DNA of 64,000 nt from positions 156,652 through 220,651 of the forward strand of contig NZ_JAUSWH010000008.1 of assembly GCF_030815125.1 (NCBI RefSeq), read 5' to 3'. A model generated the notes under the pieces. That model had not been told where the DNA came from. It saw nothing but the letters and a program-made list of their open reading frames with translations, and searched no databases. The DNA comes from Allorhizobium paknamense. Lineage in GTDB: Bacteria > Pseudomonadota > Alphaproteobacteria > Rhizobiales > Rhizobiaceae. This document shows, in pieces, positions 35,758-44,894 of the stretch. The stretch's first letter is position 1, and each line of letters opens with the position of its first letter. The position numbers and the translations under genes were made by a program.

Positions 35758-36756
35758 ATGAAAACCCTTTTGCGACATCGCGAAGCAGCGCTGGCCGTGA
35801 TTATTGCCGCGCTGGTTCTGATCTTCGCCAGCCGGGCCGATGGTTTCGCCAGCCCAGGCAATCTTGGCAATATCTTCAATGATACCTCCATTCTGATCAT
35901 TCTGGCGCTGGGCCAGATGGTGGTCATCCTCACCAAGTCGATCGATCTCTCGGTCGCGGCCAATCTGGCACTGACCGGCATGGCCGTTGCCATGCTGGAT
36001 GCCACCTATCCAGGCCTGCCGCTGATTCTGCTGGTTCTGGCGGCGATCGTTATCGGGGCCGCCCTCGGGGCCTTGAATGGCTATCTTATCTGGTGGCTGG
36101 GCATGCCATCCATCGTGGTGACGCTGGGGACATTGACCATCTATCGCGGCATGGCCTTCGTGTTGTCCGGCGGTGCTTGGGTCAATGCGCATCAGATGAC
36201 CGCTGATTTCCTCAATATGCCGCGTCAGGTGCTGTTGGGGCTACCTGTCTTGTCCTGGCTGGCAATCCTGGTGGTGGCGCTGGCCTGGCTGGTGATGCGT
36301 CGCACACCCTTCGGCCGTGCCGCTTATGCGGCGGGCGGCAATCCAACGGCGGCGGTCTATGCCGGGATCAATATCGGCCGCACCCAGTTTCTCGCCTTCG
36401 TGGTTTCCGGCACGCTGGCCGGTCTCTGCGGCTATCTCTGGGTTTCCCGTTATGCCGTGGCCTATGTGGATGTCGCCAATGGGTTTGAACTGGATACGGT
36501 TGCGGCTTGCGTAATCGGCGGCATTTCCATTGCTGGCGGCATTGGCAGCGTGGCGGGAACGGTGCTTGGGGCGCTGTTTCTGGGAGTTATCAAGAATGCC
36601 TTGCCGGTCATCGGCATCTCGCCGTTTGCGCAGATGGCCATTTCCGGTTTCGTGATCGTGCTGGCGGTGGTTTTCAATGCGCGGGCCGAACGGCGCAAGG
36701 GGCGGATCATCCTGCGTGACCGTTCAGCCGCGACGAGCAAGGAGGTGACGGCATGA
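35758..36756 (+). CDS. rhaP: Rhamnose ABC importer permease RhaP
   Basis: 332-residue RbsC-like permease with many hydrophobic segments. Family motifs: ALGQMVVILTKSIDLSVAAN, MPSIVVTLGTLTIYRGMAFV, AYAAGGNPTAAVYAGINIGR and AACVIGGISIAGGIGSVAGT. It overlaps rhaQ by four bases (ATGA) and follows rhaT by 9 bases. RhaP and RhaQ form a heterodimeric membrane channel, whereas many CUT2 systems use one permease. Confidence 0.92.
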   Translation: MKTLLRHREAALAVIIAALVLIFASRADGFASPGNLGNIFNDTSILIILALGQMVVILTKSIDLSVAANLALTGMAVAMLDATYPGLPLILLVLAAIVIGAALGALNGYLIWWLGMPSIVVTLGTLTIYRGMAFVLSGGAWVNAHQMTADFLNMPRQVLLGLPVLSWLAILVVALAWLVMRRTPFGRAAYAAGGNPTAAVYAGINIGRTQFLAFVVSGTLAGLCGYLWVSRYAVAYVDVANGFELDTVAACVIGGISIAGGIGSVAGTVLGALFLGVIKNALPVIGISPFAQMAISGFVIVLAVVFNARAERRKGRIILRDRSAATSKEVTA

Positions 36757-37766
36757 GCGAGCTTTCTTTAAAAGACGGCGCTGGCCGTCGGCGCATTCCG
36801 GATCGTCTGGCAACGCCATGGCGACGCTTGCTCGGCAGTTGGGAATTGCTGCTGTTGGGCGTGGCGGTGCTGATCTTCATCGCCAATACACTGGCATCCC
36901 CCTACTTCCTCGATGCCTGGAACCTCTCCGACGCAACCTTCAACTTCACGGAAAAGGCAATGATTGCCTTTGCCATGACCCTGCTGGTGATTGCGGGCGA
37001 AATCGATCTCTCCGTCGCAGCCATTATTGCCCTTGCGTCCACCGCCATGGGGGCCGCAGCGCAGATGGGTGTCGATACGCCGGGGCTGGTGGGGATTGGA
37101 ATCGGCGTCGGCCTGATCTGCGGTGCGATCAATGGCATCATGGTGGCAGGGCTGAAACTGCCCTCTATTGTCGTGACCATCGGCACGATGAGTCTGTTTC
37201 GCGGCATTTCCTATATTGTGCTGGGGGATCAGGCCTATGGCAAATATCCCGAGAGTTTCGGGTATTTCGGTCAGGGTTATGTGGCCTGGGTGTTTTCCTT
37301 CGAGCTTTTGCTGTTCGTGCTGATGGCTGTGGTGTTTGCGCTGCTCCTGCATGCCACGAATTTTGGCAGGCAGGTGTTCGTCATCGGCAATAACGCTTTC
37401 GCTGCACGCTTTTCCGGAATTCCGGTGGAGCGGGTGAAGTTCATTCTTTTCCTGCTGACCGGGTTGATGAGCGGCATAGCCAGCGTCTGCCTCACCTCGC
37501 GGCTCGGTTCTACCCGTCCATCGATTGCGCAGGGCTGGGAGTTGGAGGTGGTGACGATGGTCGTGCTGGGCGGCGTCGCAATCACCGGCGGGGCAGGGAC
37601 CATCGGCGGCGTGGTGATTGCCGCCTTCGTCATGGGGCTCGTGACCTTCGGCCTTGGGTTGATGAACGTGCCTGGTATCGTGATGTCGATCTTTATCGGC
37701 CTGCTTTTGATCATCACCATCGCTCTGCCCATTCTGGTGCGGCGGCTGCGCAATCTTCGGAGTTGA
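36753..37766 (+). CDS. rhaQ: Rhamnose ABC importer permease RhaQ
   Basis: 337-residue RbsC-like permease, partner of RhaP. Motifs: MIAFAMTLLVIAGEIDLSVAAI, LPSIVVTIGTMSLFRGISYIVLG, VFVIGNNAFAARFSGIPVERVK and VVLGGVAITGGAGTIGGV. The C-terminus is positively charged (LVRRLRNLRS), as expected on the cytosolic side. Its start overlaps rhaP and it lies 3 bases before the mutarotase gene, so the whole rhaTPQUK block is translationally tight. Confidence 0.92.
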   Translation: MSELSLKDGAGRRRIPDRLATPWRRLLGSWELLLLGVAVLIFIANTLASPYFLDAWNLSDATFNFTEKAMIAFAMTLLVIAGEIDLSVAAIIALASTAMGAAAQMGVDTPGLVGIGIGVGLICGAINGIMVAGLKLPSIVVTIGTMSLFRGISYIVLGDQAYGKYPESFGYFGQGYVAWVFSFELLLFVLMAVVFALLLHATNFGRQVFVIGNNAFAARFSGIPVERVKFILFLLTGLMSGIASVCLTSRLGSTRPSIAQGWELEVVTMVVLGGVAITGGAGTIGGVVIAAFVMGLVTFGLGLMNVPGIVMSIFIGLLLIITIALPILVRRLRNLRS

Positions 37767-37769
37767 GCC

Positions 37770-38093
37770 ATGACGGAAACCGAAAAATACGCTTTCAAAA
37801 TGCAGCTCAATCCCGGCATGGAGGCCGAATATCGCAAGCGGCATGATGAGATCTGGCCGGAACTGGTGCATCTTTTGCAAGAGGCGGGTGTCAGCGATTA
37901 TTCGATCCATCTCGACCGGGAAACCAATACGCTGTTCGGCCTGCTGACGCGGCGTAAGGATCACCGCATGGCGGAACTGCCGCATCACCCGCTGATGAAA
38001 CGCTGGTGGAACCACATGGCGGATATCATGGCGACCCATCCTGACAATTCGCCGATTGCCATCGACCTCGAGCCGGTCTTCTACATGTCATGA
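37770..38093 (+). CDS. rhaU: L-rhamnose mutarotase (RhaU/RhaM)
   Basis: 107-residue mutarotase, close to E. coli RhaM (104). It interconverts alpha and beta anomers of L-rhamnose before isomerisation. The motif [22 protein letters not shown] contains the Tyr and His used in catalysis, and [12 protein letters not shown] matches the family C-terminal helix. Overlaps rhaK by four bases (ATGA). Cytosolic. Confidence 0.94.
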   Translation: MTETEKYAFKMQLNPGMEAEYRKRHDEIWPELVHLLQEAGVSDYSIHLDRETNTLFGLLTRRKDHRMAELPHHPLMKRWWNHMADIMATHPDNSPIAIDLEPVFYMS

Positions 38094-39472
38094 GCCAGTA
38101 TCGTCAGATTGCGGTCATCGATATTGGCAAGACCAATGCCAAGGTCGTCGTGCTTTCCAGTGAGGACGGGCAGGAAATCGCGGCCCGGCGCACACCCAAT
38201 CGGGTCTTGTCCGGGCCGCCCTATGGGCATTTCGATGCGAAGGGGCTCTGGGCTTTCATTCTGGAAAGCCTGCGGGACTTTGCAGTTCAGCCGGGGTATG
38301 AGGCGATTTCCATCACCACCCATGGCGCCAGTTGCGTGGTGCTGGATGGGGATGGTGAACTGGCGCTGCCAATCATCGACTACGAATATCTCTATCCGCC
38401 GGAGGTGGTTGCGGCTTACGAGACCATAAGGCCGGGCTTTGCAGAGAGTTTTTCACCCCGCCTGCCGGGGGGATTGAATGTCGGCGCGCAACTGCATTTT
38501 CAAAGGACGTGCTTTCCCGAGGCCTTTGCAAAGGTTCGCACTGTTCTGACCTATCCGCAATATTGGGCTTTTCGTCTGACGGGTGTTCTCGCCAATGAAG
38601 TGACCTCGCTTGGGTGCCATACCGATCTCTGGTGTCCTGAAGAGGGCGCGTTTTCGCCGCTCGTCGATGCGCTGGAGATGCGGGAGAAGATGGCGCCGAT
38701 GCGATCGGCCTTTGACGTGCTTGGCCCCGTGAAGGACGATGTGCGGCAGGTGTTGCAACTGCCGGCACCGGTCCCTGTCTATTGCGGTATTCATGACAGC
38801 AATGCCTCGTTGCTGCCGCATCTTTTGAGGCGCAAGCCGCCCTTTTCGGTTCTTTCCACCGGGACGTGGATCATCAGCTTTGCAGTGGGCGGTCGGGCCG
38901 AAGGGCTTGATCCCGGGCGGGATACGCTTTGCAATGTCGATGCCTATGGACGTGCCGTGCCCTCTGCCCGCTATATGGGCGGACGGGAATTCGAACTGCT
39001 GACGGCGGGGGTGACGCCGCCTTCCGATGGTGAGATCGAAGCTGCCGTCTTCGCGGTGCTTGAGCGGGGAGTGATGATCCTGCCGAACGCCGGGGAGGGA
39101 TGCGGGCCACTGCCGGGGCAGAGGCTGGAATGGGTTGGCAAACCGGTCAACGCCGCGGAACAGGTTGCGGCAGTCTCACTCTACAGTGCCATGATGACGA
39201 ATGCATCCCTGGCTCTCATCGCTGATGCGGGTCCGGTGGTGGTGGAGGGGCCGTTTGCGAAAAATCACCTCTATCTCAGGGCGCTTGCAGCGCTGACCGG
39301 TCGTAAGGTGATCGTCGCGGAAGGCGGTACGCCAACGGGCACGGCCGAAGGCGCCGCTTTGCTGACGGGTATTGCTGCCCCTGCCATTCAGGAAAAAGTG
39401 ATCGGCCCGGCGGGGCTGGATTTATCGCGCTATCACGCTCTCTTCCAGCAGCGCGTTGCGGCAAGGCAATAG
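38090..39472 (+). CDS. rhaK: Rhamnulose kinase RhaK (FGGY family)
   Basis: 460-residue FGGY-type carbohydrate kinase. The N-terminal ATPase-fold strand is [31 protein letters not shown] is the second core loop, and [15 protein letters not shown] lies near the C-terminus. It phosphorylates L-rhamnulose to rhamnulose-1-phosphate for RhaD. In R. leguminosarum, RhaK is also reported to be needed for rhamnose uptake, so a link to the ABC importer is plausible here. Last gene of the rhaRSTPQUK operon; 100 bases separate it from the following FAH-family gene. Confidence 0.92.
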   Translation: MSQYRQIAVIDIGKTNAKVVVLSSEDGQEIAARRTPNRVLSGPPYGHFDAKGLWAFILESLRDFAVQPGYEAISITTHGASCVVLDGDGELALPIIDYEYLYPPEVVAAYETIRPGFAESFSPRLPGGLNVGAQLHFQRTCFPEAFAKVRTVLTYPQYWAFRLTGVLANEVTSLGCHTDLWCPEEGAFSPLVDALEMREKMAPMRSAFDVLGPVKDDVRQVLQLPAPVPVYCGIHDSNASLLPHLLRRKPPFSVLSTGTWIISFAVGGRAEGLDPGRDTLCNVDAYGRAVPSARYMGGREFELLTAGVTPPSDGEIEAAVFAVLERGVMILPNAGEGCGPLPGQRLEWVGKPVNAAEQVAAVSLYSAMMTNASLALIADAGPVVVEGPFAKNHLYLRALAALTGRKVIVAEGGTPTGTAEGAALLTGIAAPAIQEKVIGPAGLDLSRYHALFQQRVAARQ

Positions 39473-39572
39473 ACATCGCTTGGTTTTACGCCCTTGGCTT
39501 GCTACCACGGTTGTATTGGTGCGGACGTGATTTTCGATGACGCAGGCGCCCGTGCAAGGATGGAGCGATTTC

Positions 39573-40424
39573 ATGAAGTTTGTAAGTTTTACCCGTTTGG
39601 GCAAGGCGGGTTTCGGTGCCTGGATCGATGGCGGCATCGTGGATCTGACTGGCCGGCTGGCTGCCGATTGCCTGACGCTGAAGCAGGCGCTGGTGGAAGA
39701 CCTTCTGGAAATTGCCGCAGAATATGCAATAGATCGAAAGCCGGAACTGGCGCTTTCCGATGTCACGCTTCTGCCAGTCATTCCCGATCCCCAGAAAATT
39801 CTCTGCATTGGCGTGAACTATGTTGCGCACCGTGAGGAAACCAAGCGGCCGGAAGTGCAGTATCCTACGGTGTTCATCCGCTTTGCCGATAGTCAGATCG
39901 GCCACGGTGCGCCGCTTGTGAAGCCCGCCCGCTCCGAATGCCTCGATTTCGAGGCCGAACTGGCGGTGATCATTGGGCGGGGTGGCCGCAATATCAGCGA
40001 AGAGGATGCGATGTGGCATGTGGCGGGCTATGCCTGCTATAATGACGGTTCGGTTCGCGACTGGCAGCGCCACACTTCGCAATTTGCCCCGGGCAAGAAT
40101 TTTCCGGCCACCGGCGCCTTCGGCCCGGCTTTGGTCACGGCGGATGAGATCGAGGATTATACGGCTCTTTCCATCACCGGACGGCTGAATGGCACCGTCG
40201 TGCAGCAGGCAGGTCTTTCCGATCTGATTTTCACGATCCCGCAATTGATCGCCTATCTGTCGGCCTTCACCAGCTTATCCGCGGGCGATGTCATTCTCAC
40301 CGGCACGCCGGGCGGCGTGGGCGAGCGGCGCGACCCGCCGCTCTATCTCAAGGCTGGCGATGTATTTGAGGTGGATATTCCAGGTGTCGGGCGTCTGCTC
40401 AACCCGGTGATCGCCGAAGGCTGA
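39573..40424 (+). CDS. Fumarylacetoacetate hydrolase (FAH) family protein
   Basis: 283-residue FAH-superfamily hydrolase. Motifs: CIGVNYVAHREETKR, FEAELAVIIG with metal-binding Glu residues, YACYNDGSVRDWQR and VILTGTPGGVGERRDPP. Members cleave carbon-carbon bonds or decarboxylate beta-keto acid-like compounds (for example diketo-deoxy-rhamnonate, or ureidoglycolate in some annotations). Start at MKFVSFTRLG after GGAG. It lies between the rhamnose operon and the hydantoin-racemase transporter locus and could belong to either. It ends at a repeat-rich terminator shared with a convergent regulator. Reaction not assignable. Confidence 0.83.
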   Translation: MKFVSFTRLGKAGFGAWIDGGIVDLTGRLAADCLTLKQALVEDLLEIAAEYAIDRKPELALSDVTLLPVIPDPQKILCIGVNYVAHREETKRPEVQYPTVFIRFADSQIGHGAPLVKPARSECLDFEAELAVIIGRGGRNISEEDAMWHVAGYACYNDGSVRDWQRHTSQFAPGKNFPATGAFGPALVTADEIEDYTALSITGRLNGTVVQQAGLSDLIFTIPQLIAYLSAFTSLSAGDVILTGTPGGVGERRDPPLYLKAGDVFEVDIPGVGRLLNPVIAEG

Positions 40425-40432
40425 AACGCGAC

Positions 40433-40538
40433 TTAGAGCATTTCCAGGAAAAGTGGGAACCGGTCTTCCGCCCGGAAATGCGTAAAAACAAAGAGTTAGA
40501 GCATTTCAGTGTTTCCGTGAAACACTGAAATGCTCTAA
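40433..40538. repeat. Palindromic repeat element and bidirectional terminator
   Basis: The first part (40433-40488) is a copy of a repeat with GCATTTCCAGGAAAAG, found inverted at 49862-49913 and degenerate at 62221-62255. The second part is a perfect 20-base inverted repeat (40496-40515 with 40519-40538, 3-base loop). It lies between convergent FAH and FadR-type genes, and the TAG stop of the latter lies inside the right arm. Confidence 0.8.
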
Positions 40539-41245
40539 AGACCCAGTGCATCCTTCAAGGCCAGACCTTCGCGCAGACGAAGGTCCAGGTCTGCTTCTAT
40601 ATGGTCGATATGATGCAGCATCAGCGCGCTGGCCGTTGCTGCATCGCGGTTGCGCAAGGCATCCAGAATGCCATGATGTTCGTTGTGGCCGCAGCTGGAA
40701 ATGCCGGAGCCGCCGTAAAGGGCAATGACCAGCGATGAACGTGCGACCAACTCGTCCATGAATTTTTGCAGGATGGCATTGCCTGCCACTTTTGCCAGCA
40801 ACAGGTGAAAGTCCCCAGATGCCTTGATTTCCGCACGCCTCGCCGCCGGGCCGCGCGCATTGAGGTGGCGTTCTTCATCCTCCAGGTGTTGCTGAAACAG
40901 GGTAAGATCCGGTTCCGTCAATCGCTCGACAGCGGAAAGGACAATTCCGGGCTCGATCATTCGCCGTGCCGCGAAGACCTGGCGAGCCTCTTCCGGCGTT
41001 GGATTGGATACAAAAGCACCCCTGTTTCGTTCCGTCTTTATCAGGCCTTCGAAGGCCAACATCTGGAGTGCACTGCGGACAACCGTGCGGCTGACGTCAA
41101 ACAGTTCGCCGACTTCAGCCTCGGAAAGCTTGGTTCCCGGCGCAAGTCTTCGATCTATGATTGCATTTCTCAACGATTCGCGAACAGAAAAGGCGCGATC
41201 TTCGCTCAGATTATCCTGAAAAATCCATTTGTCCTGAAGGCTCAT
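40535..41245 (-). CDS. FadR-type GntR regulator (FCD domain)
   Basis: 236-residue regulator. The N-terminal GntR helix-turn-helix is FSVRESLRNAIIDRRLAPGTKLSEAE, then LFDVSRTVVRSALQMLAFEGL. The C-terminal FCD helical domain has ARRMIEPGIVLSAVERL, KASGDFHLLLAKVAGN and HHGILDALRNRDAATASALM, including the His/Asp positions that often bind metal. The start is placed at MSLQDKWIFQ; an ATG 12 codons upstream is possible. It is divergent from the ABC importer at 41515 and is its probable regulator. Its stop codon lies in a 20-base palindrome. Confidence 0.88.
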   Translation of the reverse strand: MSLQDKWIFQDNLSEDRAFSVRESLRNAIIDRRLAPGTKLSEAEVGELFDVSRTVVRSALQMLAFEGLIKTERNRGAFVSNPTPEEARQVFAARRMIEPGIVLSAVERLTEPDLTLFQQHLEDEERHLNARGPAARRAEIKASGDFHLLLAKVAGNAILQKFMDELVARSSLVIALYGGSGISSCGHNEHHGILDALRNRDAATASALMLHHIDHIEADLDLRLREGLALKDALGL

Positions 41246-41514
41246 GATCACCGCCTCGTGCTTATGCCGTCCCTTGTACATGGAATGCGGCACAGTGGAA
41301 AGGGAGGTGTTTTGATAGGTCGGGTTAGGGATTGCATACGATTTAGTCATTGACTGGAAACAATCGCTGGAAAATTGCGCATTTGCGATGCGTTTGCCGA
41401 CTTGCATTGGCGCGACTTTCAAAAGATCGATGATTAACAACAGTTTAAGCGGTCTTCTCGAGTTTGGCACGCCAGATGCATTCATTGGGGTGGGTGCATG
41501 AAAGGGACTGCTGA
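41246..41514. promoter_or_regulatory. Divergent promoter region of regulator and ABC importer
   Basis: 269 bases between the FadR-type regulator and the ATPase gene, without a supported gene. Promoters for both directions must lie here. I see no long palindrome; AT-rich sequence near 41420-41450 (GATTAACAACAG) may be part of the importer promoter. Confidence 0.3.
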
Positions 41515-42603
41515 ATGAGCAAAGCTGCCGCGATCGATATTGCCGGAGTTTCCAAAATCTACGGAAATACCACGGCGGTGCATGAGATCAGCCTGAAGAT
41601 TCCGGCTGGCACCTATTGCTGCCTGCTTGGCCCTTCCGGCTGCGGCAAGACCTCAACGCTGCGCATGATTGCCGGTCATGAAACCATCTCCGCCGGGGAC
41701 ATTCTGCTCGGCAACACCAATATCACCGATCTGCCGCCCGCCCGGCGCGGCACGGCGATGATGTTTCAGTCCTACGCGCTGTTTCCCCATCTTGACCTGA
41801 TCGACAATGTTGCTTTCAGCCTGAAGATGAAGGGCGTGGACAAGCAGGCGCGCCATGCCAAGGCGTTGGAGATGCTGCGGCTGATGCAGCTTGAGCCCTA
41901 TGCCAACCGCCGTCCGGCGCAGCTTTCCGGCGGCCAGCAACAGCGTGTGGCTCTTGCGCGCGCGCTGATCACCGATCCGGAAGTGCTGCTCCTTGATGAG
42001 CCGCTTTCTGCTCTCGACCCCTTCCTGAAAATCCGCATGCGGGCGGAGTTGAAGAAGCTCCAGACCTCGCTGGGCATTACCTTCGTGCATGTGACTCACA
42101 GCCAGGAAGAGGCGATGGCACTGGCCGATCTGATCGTCATCATGAATGATGGCCGGATCGAACAGGCCGCCCCGCCGCGGACAGTTTTCCAGCGTCCCGC
42201 GACGGCGTTCGTCGCTCGCTTCATGGGCGATCATAATGTCATTTCCGGTCGCGTGACCGCAGTTGGCGAAGGCTCGGTCACGATTTCCGTCGCCGGTGGC
42301 GGTGATTTCACGGCCTCCGGCCAGGCTGAAATCGGAGCGCCCGTGGATATCGCGGTACGTACGGACCGGGTGCGGATCGGAGAAGGCGGCGTGCCCGGTC
42401 TCGGTTTCACCGGCTCGGTCACCAATGTCGAATATCGCGGCTCGACCGTGAAGCTGATGCTGAGCGGGGCGGGGGTCGAAGACTTCACCGCCATTCTTAG
42501 CGAAAGCGCCTATTTCGCCAACCCGGTCAAGGTTGGCGAGGCTGTGGTCCTGAACTGGGACCTGGCCGATGCCATTCTGCTCGGCGGCCCTGCCGCCGGA
42601 TAA
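41515..42603 (+). CDS. Spermidine/putrescine-type ABC importer ATPase (PotA-like)
   Basis: 362-residue ATPase. Walker A GPSGCGKTSTLRMIAG, Q-loop MMFQSYALFPHL, signature LSGGQQQRVALARA, DEPLSALDP and the switch in VTHSQEEAMALA are all intact. The C-terminal TOBE domain spans about residues 240-355. It is first of five plus-strand genes (ATPase, binding protein, two permeases, racemase). The PotA/FbpC-like class imports polyamines, opines or other charged small molecules; linkage to a hydantoin racemase suggests a nitrogen heterocycle or amino acid derivative. Confidence 0.9.
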   Translation: MSKAAAIDIAGVSKIYGNTTAVHEISLKIPAGTYCCLLGPSGCGKTSTLRMIAGHETISAGDILLGNTNITDLPPARRGTAMMFQSYALFPHLDLIDNVAFSLKMKGVDKQARHAKALEMLRLMQLEPYANRRPAQLSGGQQQRVALARALITDPEVLLLDEPLSALDPFLKIRMRAELKKLQTSLGITFVHVTHSQEEAMALADLIVIMNDGRIEQAAPPRTVFQRPATAFVARFMGDHNVISGRVTAVGEGSVTISVAGGGDFTASGQAEIGAPVDIAVRTDRVRIGEGGVPGLGFTGSVTNVEYRGSTVKLMLSGAGVEDFTAILSESAYFANPVKVGEAVVLNWDLADAILLGGPAAG

Positions 42604-42625
42604 TCATAACCAGAGGAGAACGATA

Positions 42626-43915
42626 ATGACGGATACCAAACAGCAGAAGACGGGTGTGACGCGGCGCTCGCTGTTGAAGACGGGCGCAGCTGCCGCCGGT
42701 CTTGCAGCGGGTTCGGGCGCTCTCACCGGCTTCCCGACGATCTGGGCGCAGTCCAAGATCACCCTGCGTCAGTTCGGCACCGGTGTTTCCAACATCAATG
42801 CTATTGCCGAACAGTGCAAGAAGGACCTCGGCATTACGCTGGAAATGACGGCAACCGATTCCGACGCCGCTGCCCAGCGCGCGGTCACGCAGCCGAATTC
42901 CTATGATATCGCCGATATCGAATACTGGATCCTGAAAAAGGTTTACCCCACCGGCGTGATCCAGCCGATGGATGTGAAGAAGCTGAAATATTACGACAAG
43001 GTCGTGCCGCTGTTCAAAAACGGCAAGCTGAAGCCGGACAGTGTCATCGCACAGGGCACCGCACCGCATACGGTGGGCTATGTCGAGAAGGCTGGCGCCA
43101 AGACCTTCGCCAAGGGTGAGACCGAATGGTTCACCATGATGCCGACGATCTACAATGCCGATACGCTTGGCATTCGTCCCGACCTGGTGGGCCGCGAGAT
43201 CACCACCTGGGCCGATATCATGGATCCGGCCTTCAAGGGCAAGACGTCGATCCTCAACATTCCCTCCATCGGCATCATGGATGCGGCCATGATCATGGAG
43301 GCCATGGGCCAGATCAAATATGCCGACAAGGGCAATATGACGAAGGCCGAGATCGACAAGACCATCGAATTCCTGATCAAGGCCAAGCAGGGCGGCCAGT
43401 TCCGCGCGTTCTGGAAGAGCTTTGATGAATCCGTCAACCTGATGGCCTCGGGCGAAGTGGTCATCCAGTCCATGTGGTCTCCGGCTGTTGCTGCCGTTCG
43501 CTCCAAGGGCATCGCCTGCAAATACCAGCCGCTGAAGGAAGGCTATCGCGCCTGGGGCGGCGGTCTCGGCCTTGCATCGCATCTCAAGGGTGCGCAGCTC
43601 GATGCCGCCTATGAATACATCAACTGGTACACCTCGGGCTGGGTGGGCGCTTACCTCAACCGTCAGGGCTATTACTCGGCCTGCATGGATACCGCCAAGA
43701 ACTTCATGACGGCAGATGAGTGGGGCTACTGGATCGAGGGCAAGGCTGCCCAGGGCGATATCCTCTCGCCAGAAGGCAAGGTGATGGAAAAGGCCGGTGC
43801 CGTGCGTGACGGCGGTGCCTTCGAAGACCGCATGGGCAAGGTTGCCTGCTGGAACTCCGTCATGGACGAAGACCGCTACATGGTCCGTCGCTGGAACGAG
43901 TTCATCGCGGCCTGA
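42626..43915 (+). CDS. Twin-arginine ABC substrate-binding protein (PotD/F class)
   Basis: 429-residue binding protein with a Tat-type signal: VTRRSLLKTGAAAAGLAAGS, with the RR-x-LLK motif, then a cut near IWAQS. The mature part has YDIADIEYWILKKVYPTGVI and TTWADIMDPAFKGKTSI, typical of polyamine/iron-type (family 1 extracellular) binding proteins, plus a C-terminal GYYSACMDTAKNFM stretch. Export in folded form is implied. Start behind AGAGGAG. A hairpin follows its stop (43925-43950). Ligand unknown. Confidence 0.9.
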   Translation: MTDTKQQKTGVTRRSLLKTGAAAAGLAAGSGALTGFPTIWAQSKITLRQFGTGVSNINAIAEQCKKDLGITLEMTATDSDAAAQRAVTQPNSYDIADIEYWILKKVYPTGVIQPMDVKKLKYYDKVVPLFKNGKLKPDSVIAQGTAPHTVGYVEKAGAKTFAKGETEWFTMMPTIYNADTLGIRPDLVGREITTWADIMDPAFKGKTSILNIPSIGIMDAAMIMEAMGQIKYADKGNMTKAEIDKTIEFLIKAKQGGQFRAFWKSFDESVNLMASGEVVIQSMWSPAVAAVRSKGIACKYQPLKEGYRAWGGGLGLASHLKGAQLDAAYEYINWYTSGWVGAYLNRQGYYSACMDTAKNFMTADEWGYWIEGKAAQGDILSPEGKVMEKAGAVRDGGAFEDRMGKVACWNSVMDEDRYMVRRWNEFIAA

Positions 43916-43924
43916 TGTCGATGA

Positions 43925-43950
43925 GGCTCTCCCCCGGCCAAGGGGGAGGG
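43925..43950 (+). terminator. Stem-loop after the Tat binding-protein gene
   Basis: CTCTCCCCCGG-CCAAGGGGGAGGG region: CTCCCCC pairs with GGGGGAG around GGCCAA. No T run. Same position relative to the binding-protein gene as hairpins in the other importers of the window. Confidence 0.55.
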
Positions 43951-43984
43951 CCTTGCAATTCCCGAACGAGGACGAGGAGACTGA

Positions 43985-44893
43985 ATGATGGCAACGGTGC
44001 GCTTTATCGGCGCTGGCGAGCCCCGCCAAGCACGGCATCTAAAGTTGCCGTCCTGGCTGCCGGCCTATCTCGAGGCGCTGCCGCTGACGCTCATTCTCGG
44101 GGGCTTCCTCGCCTTGCCGATCCTGATGATCGCCGTCGTCAGCTTCTGGGATTATGACTTTGCCCAGATGTATCCCGGTTTCGTGACCTTCAACTATACC
44201 GAAACGCTGGGCTCCTGGGTGACCTGGAAAACCTATCTGAATACGCTGAAATATGCCGCCATCGTCTGGGCGCTGACCCTGGTGATCGGTTTCTGGATTG
44301 CCTATTTCCTGGCCTTTCACATTCGCTCTGCTGCCATGCAGGGGCTGTTGTTTCTGGTCTGCACCGTGCCGTTTCTGACCTCGAATATCATTCGCATGAT
44401 CTCGTGGATCCCGGTTCTGGGCCGCAATGGCATCGTCAATCAGGCGCTGGTTGGCTCCGGCATCCTTTCCGAGCCTGTGGAATGGCTGCTTTATTCCGAT
44501 TTTGCCGTCATTCTCGCCATGGTGCATCTCTACACGCTGTTCATGGTCACGCCGATCTTCAACACGCTGATGCGTATCGATCGGTCTCTCGTTGAGGCAG
44601 CGCGTGATGCGGGCGCCTCCGGCTGGCAGATCCTCACCAATGTCATTCTGCCGCTGGCCAAGCCCGGCATGGCGATTGGCACCATTTTTGTCGTGACGCT
44701 GGTCATGGCGGATTTCTCGACGGTGCAGGTGATGTCCGGCGGTCAGAGCGCCTCCGTTGCGTTGATGATGAAGAACCAGATGTCACTGCTGCAATATCCG
44801 GCGGCGGCGGCCAATGCGGTGGTTCTGCTGGTGCTGGTCTTGCTGATGGTCGCGGGCATCATGCGCATTGTCGATATTCGCAAGGAGCTTTGA
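43985..44893 (+). CDS. PotB-type ABC permease
   Basis: 302-residue permease. Hydrophobic segments include LTLILGGFLALPILMIAVVSFW near the N-terminus and VVLLVLVLLMVAGIMRIV at the C-terminus, with six expected in total. The EAA loop is VEAARDAGASGWQILTNVILP. It follows the binding-protein gene after 69 bases and precedes the second permease by one base. Forms a heterodimer with it in the inner membrane. Confidence 0.9.
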   Translation: MMATVRFIGAGEPRQARHLKLPSWLPAYLEALPLTLILGGFLALPILMIAVVSFWDYDFAQMYPGFVTFNYTETLGSWVTWKTYLNTLKYAAIVWALTLVIGFWIAYFLAFHIRSAAMQGLLFLVCTVPFLTSNIIRMISWIPVLGRNGIVNQALVGSGILSEPVEWLLYSDFAVILAMVHLYTLFMVTPIFNTLMRIDRSLVEAARDAGASGWQILTNVILPLAKPGMAIGTIFVVTLVMADFSTVQVMSGGQSASVALMMKNQMSLLQYPAAAANAVVLLVLVLLMVAGIMRIVDIRKEL

Positions 44894-44894
44894 G

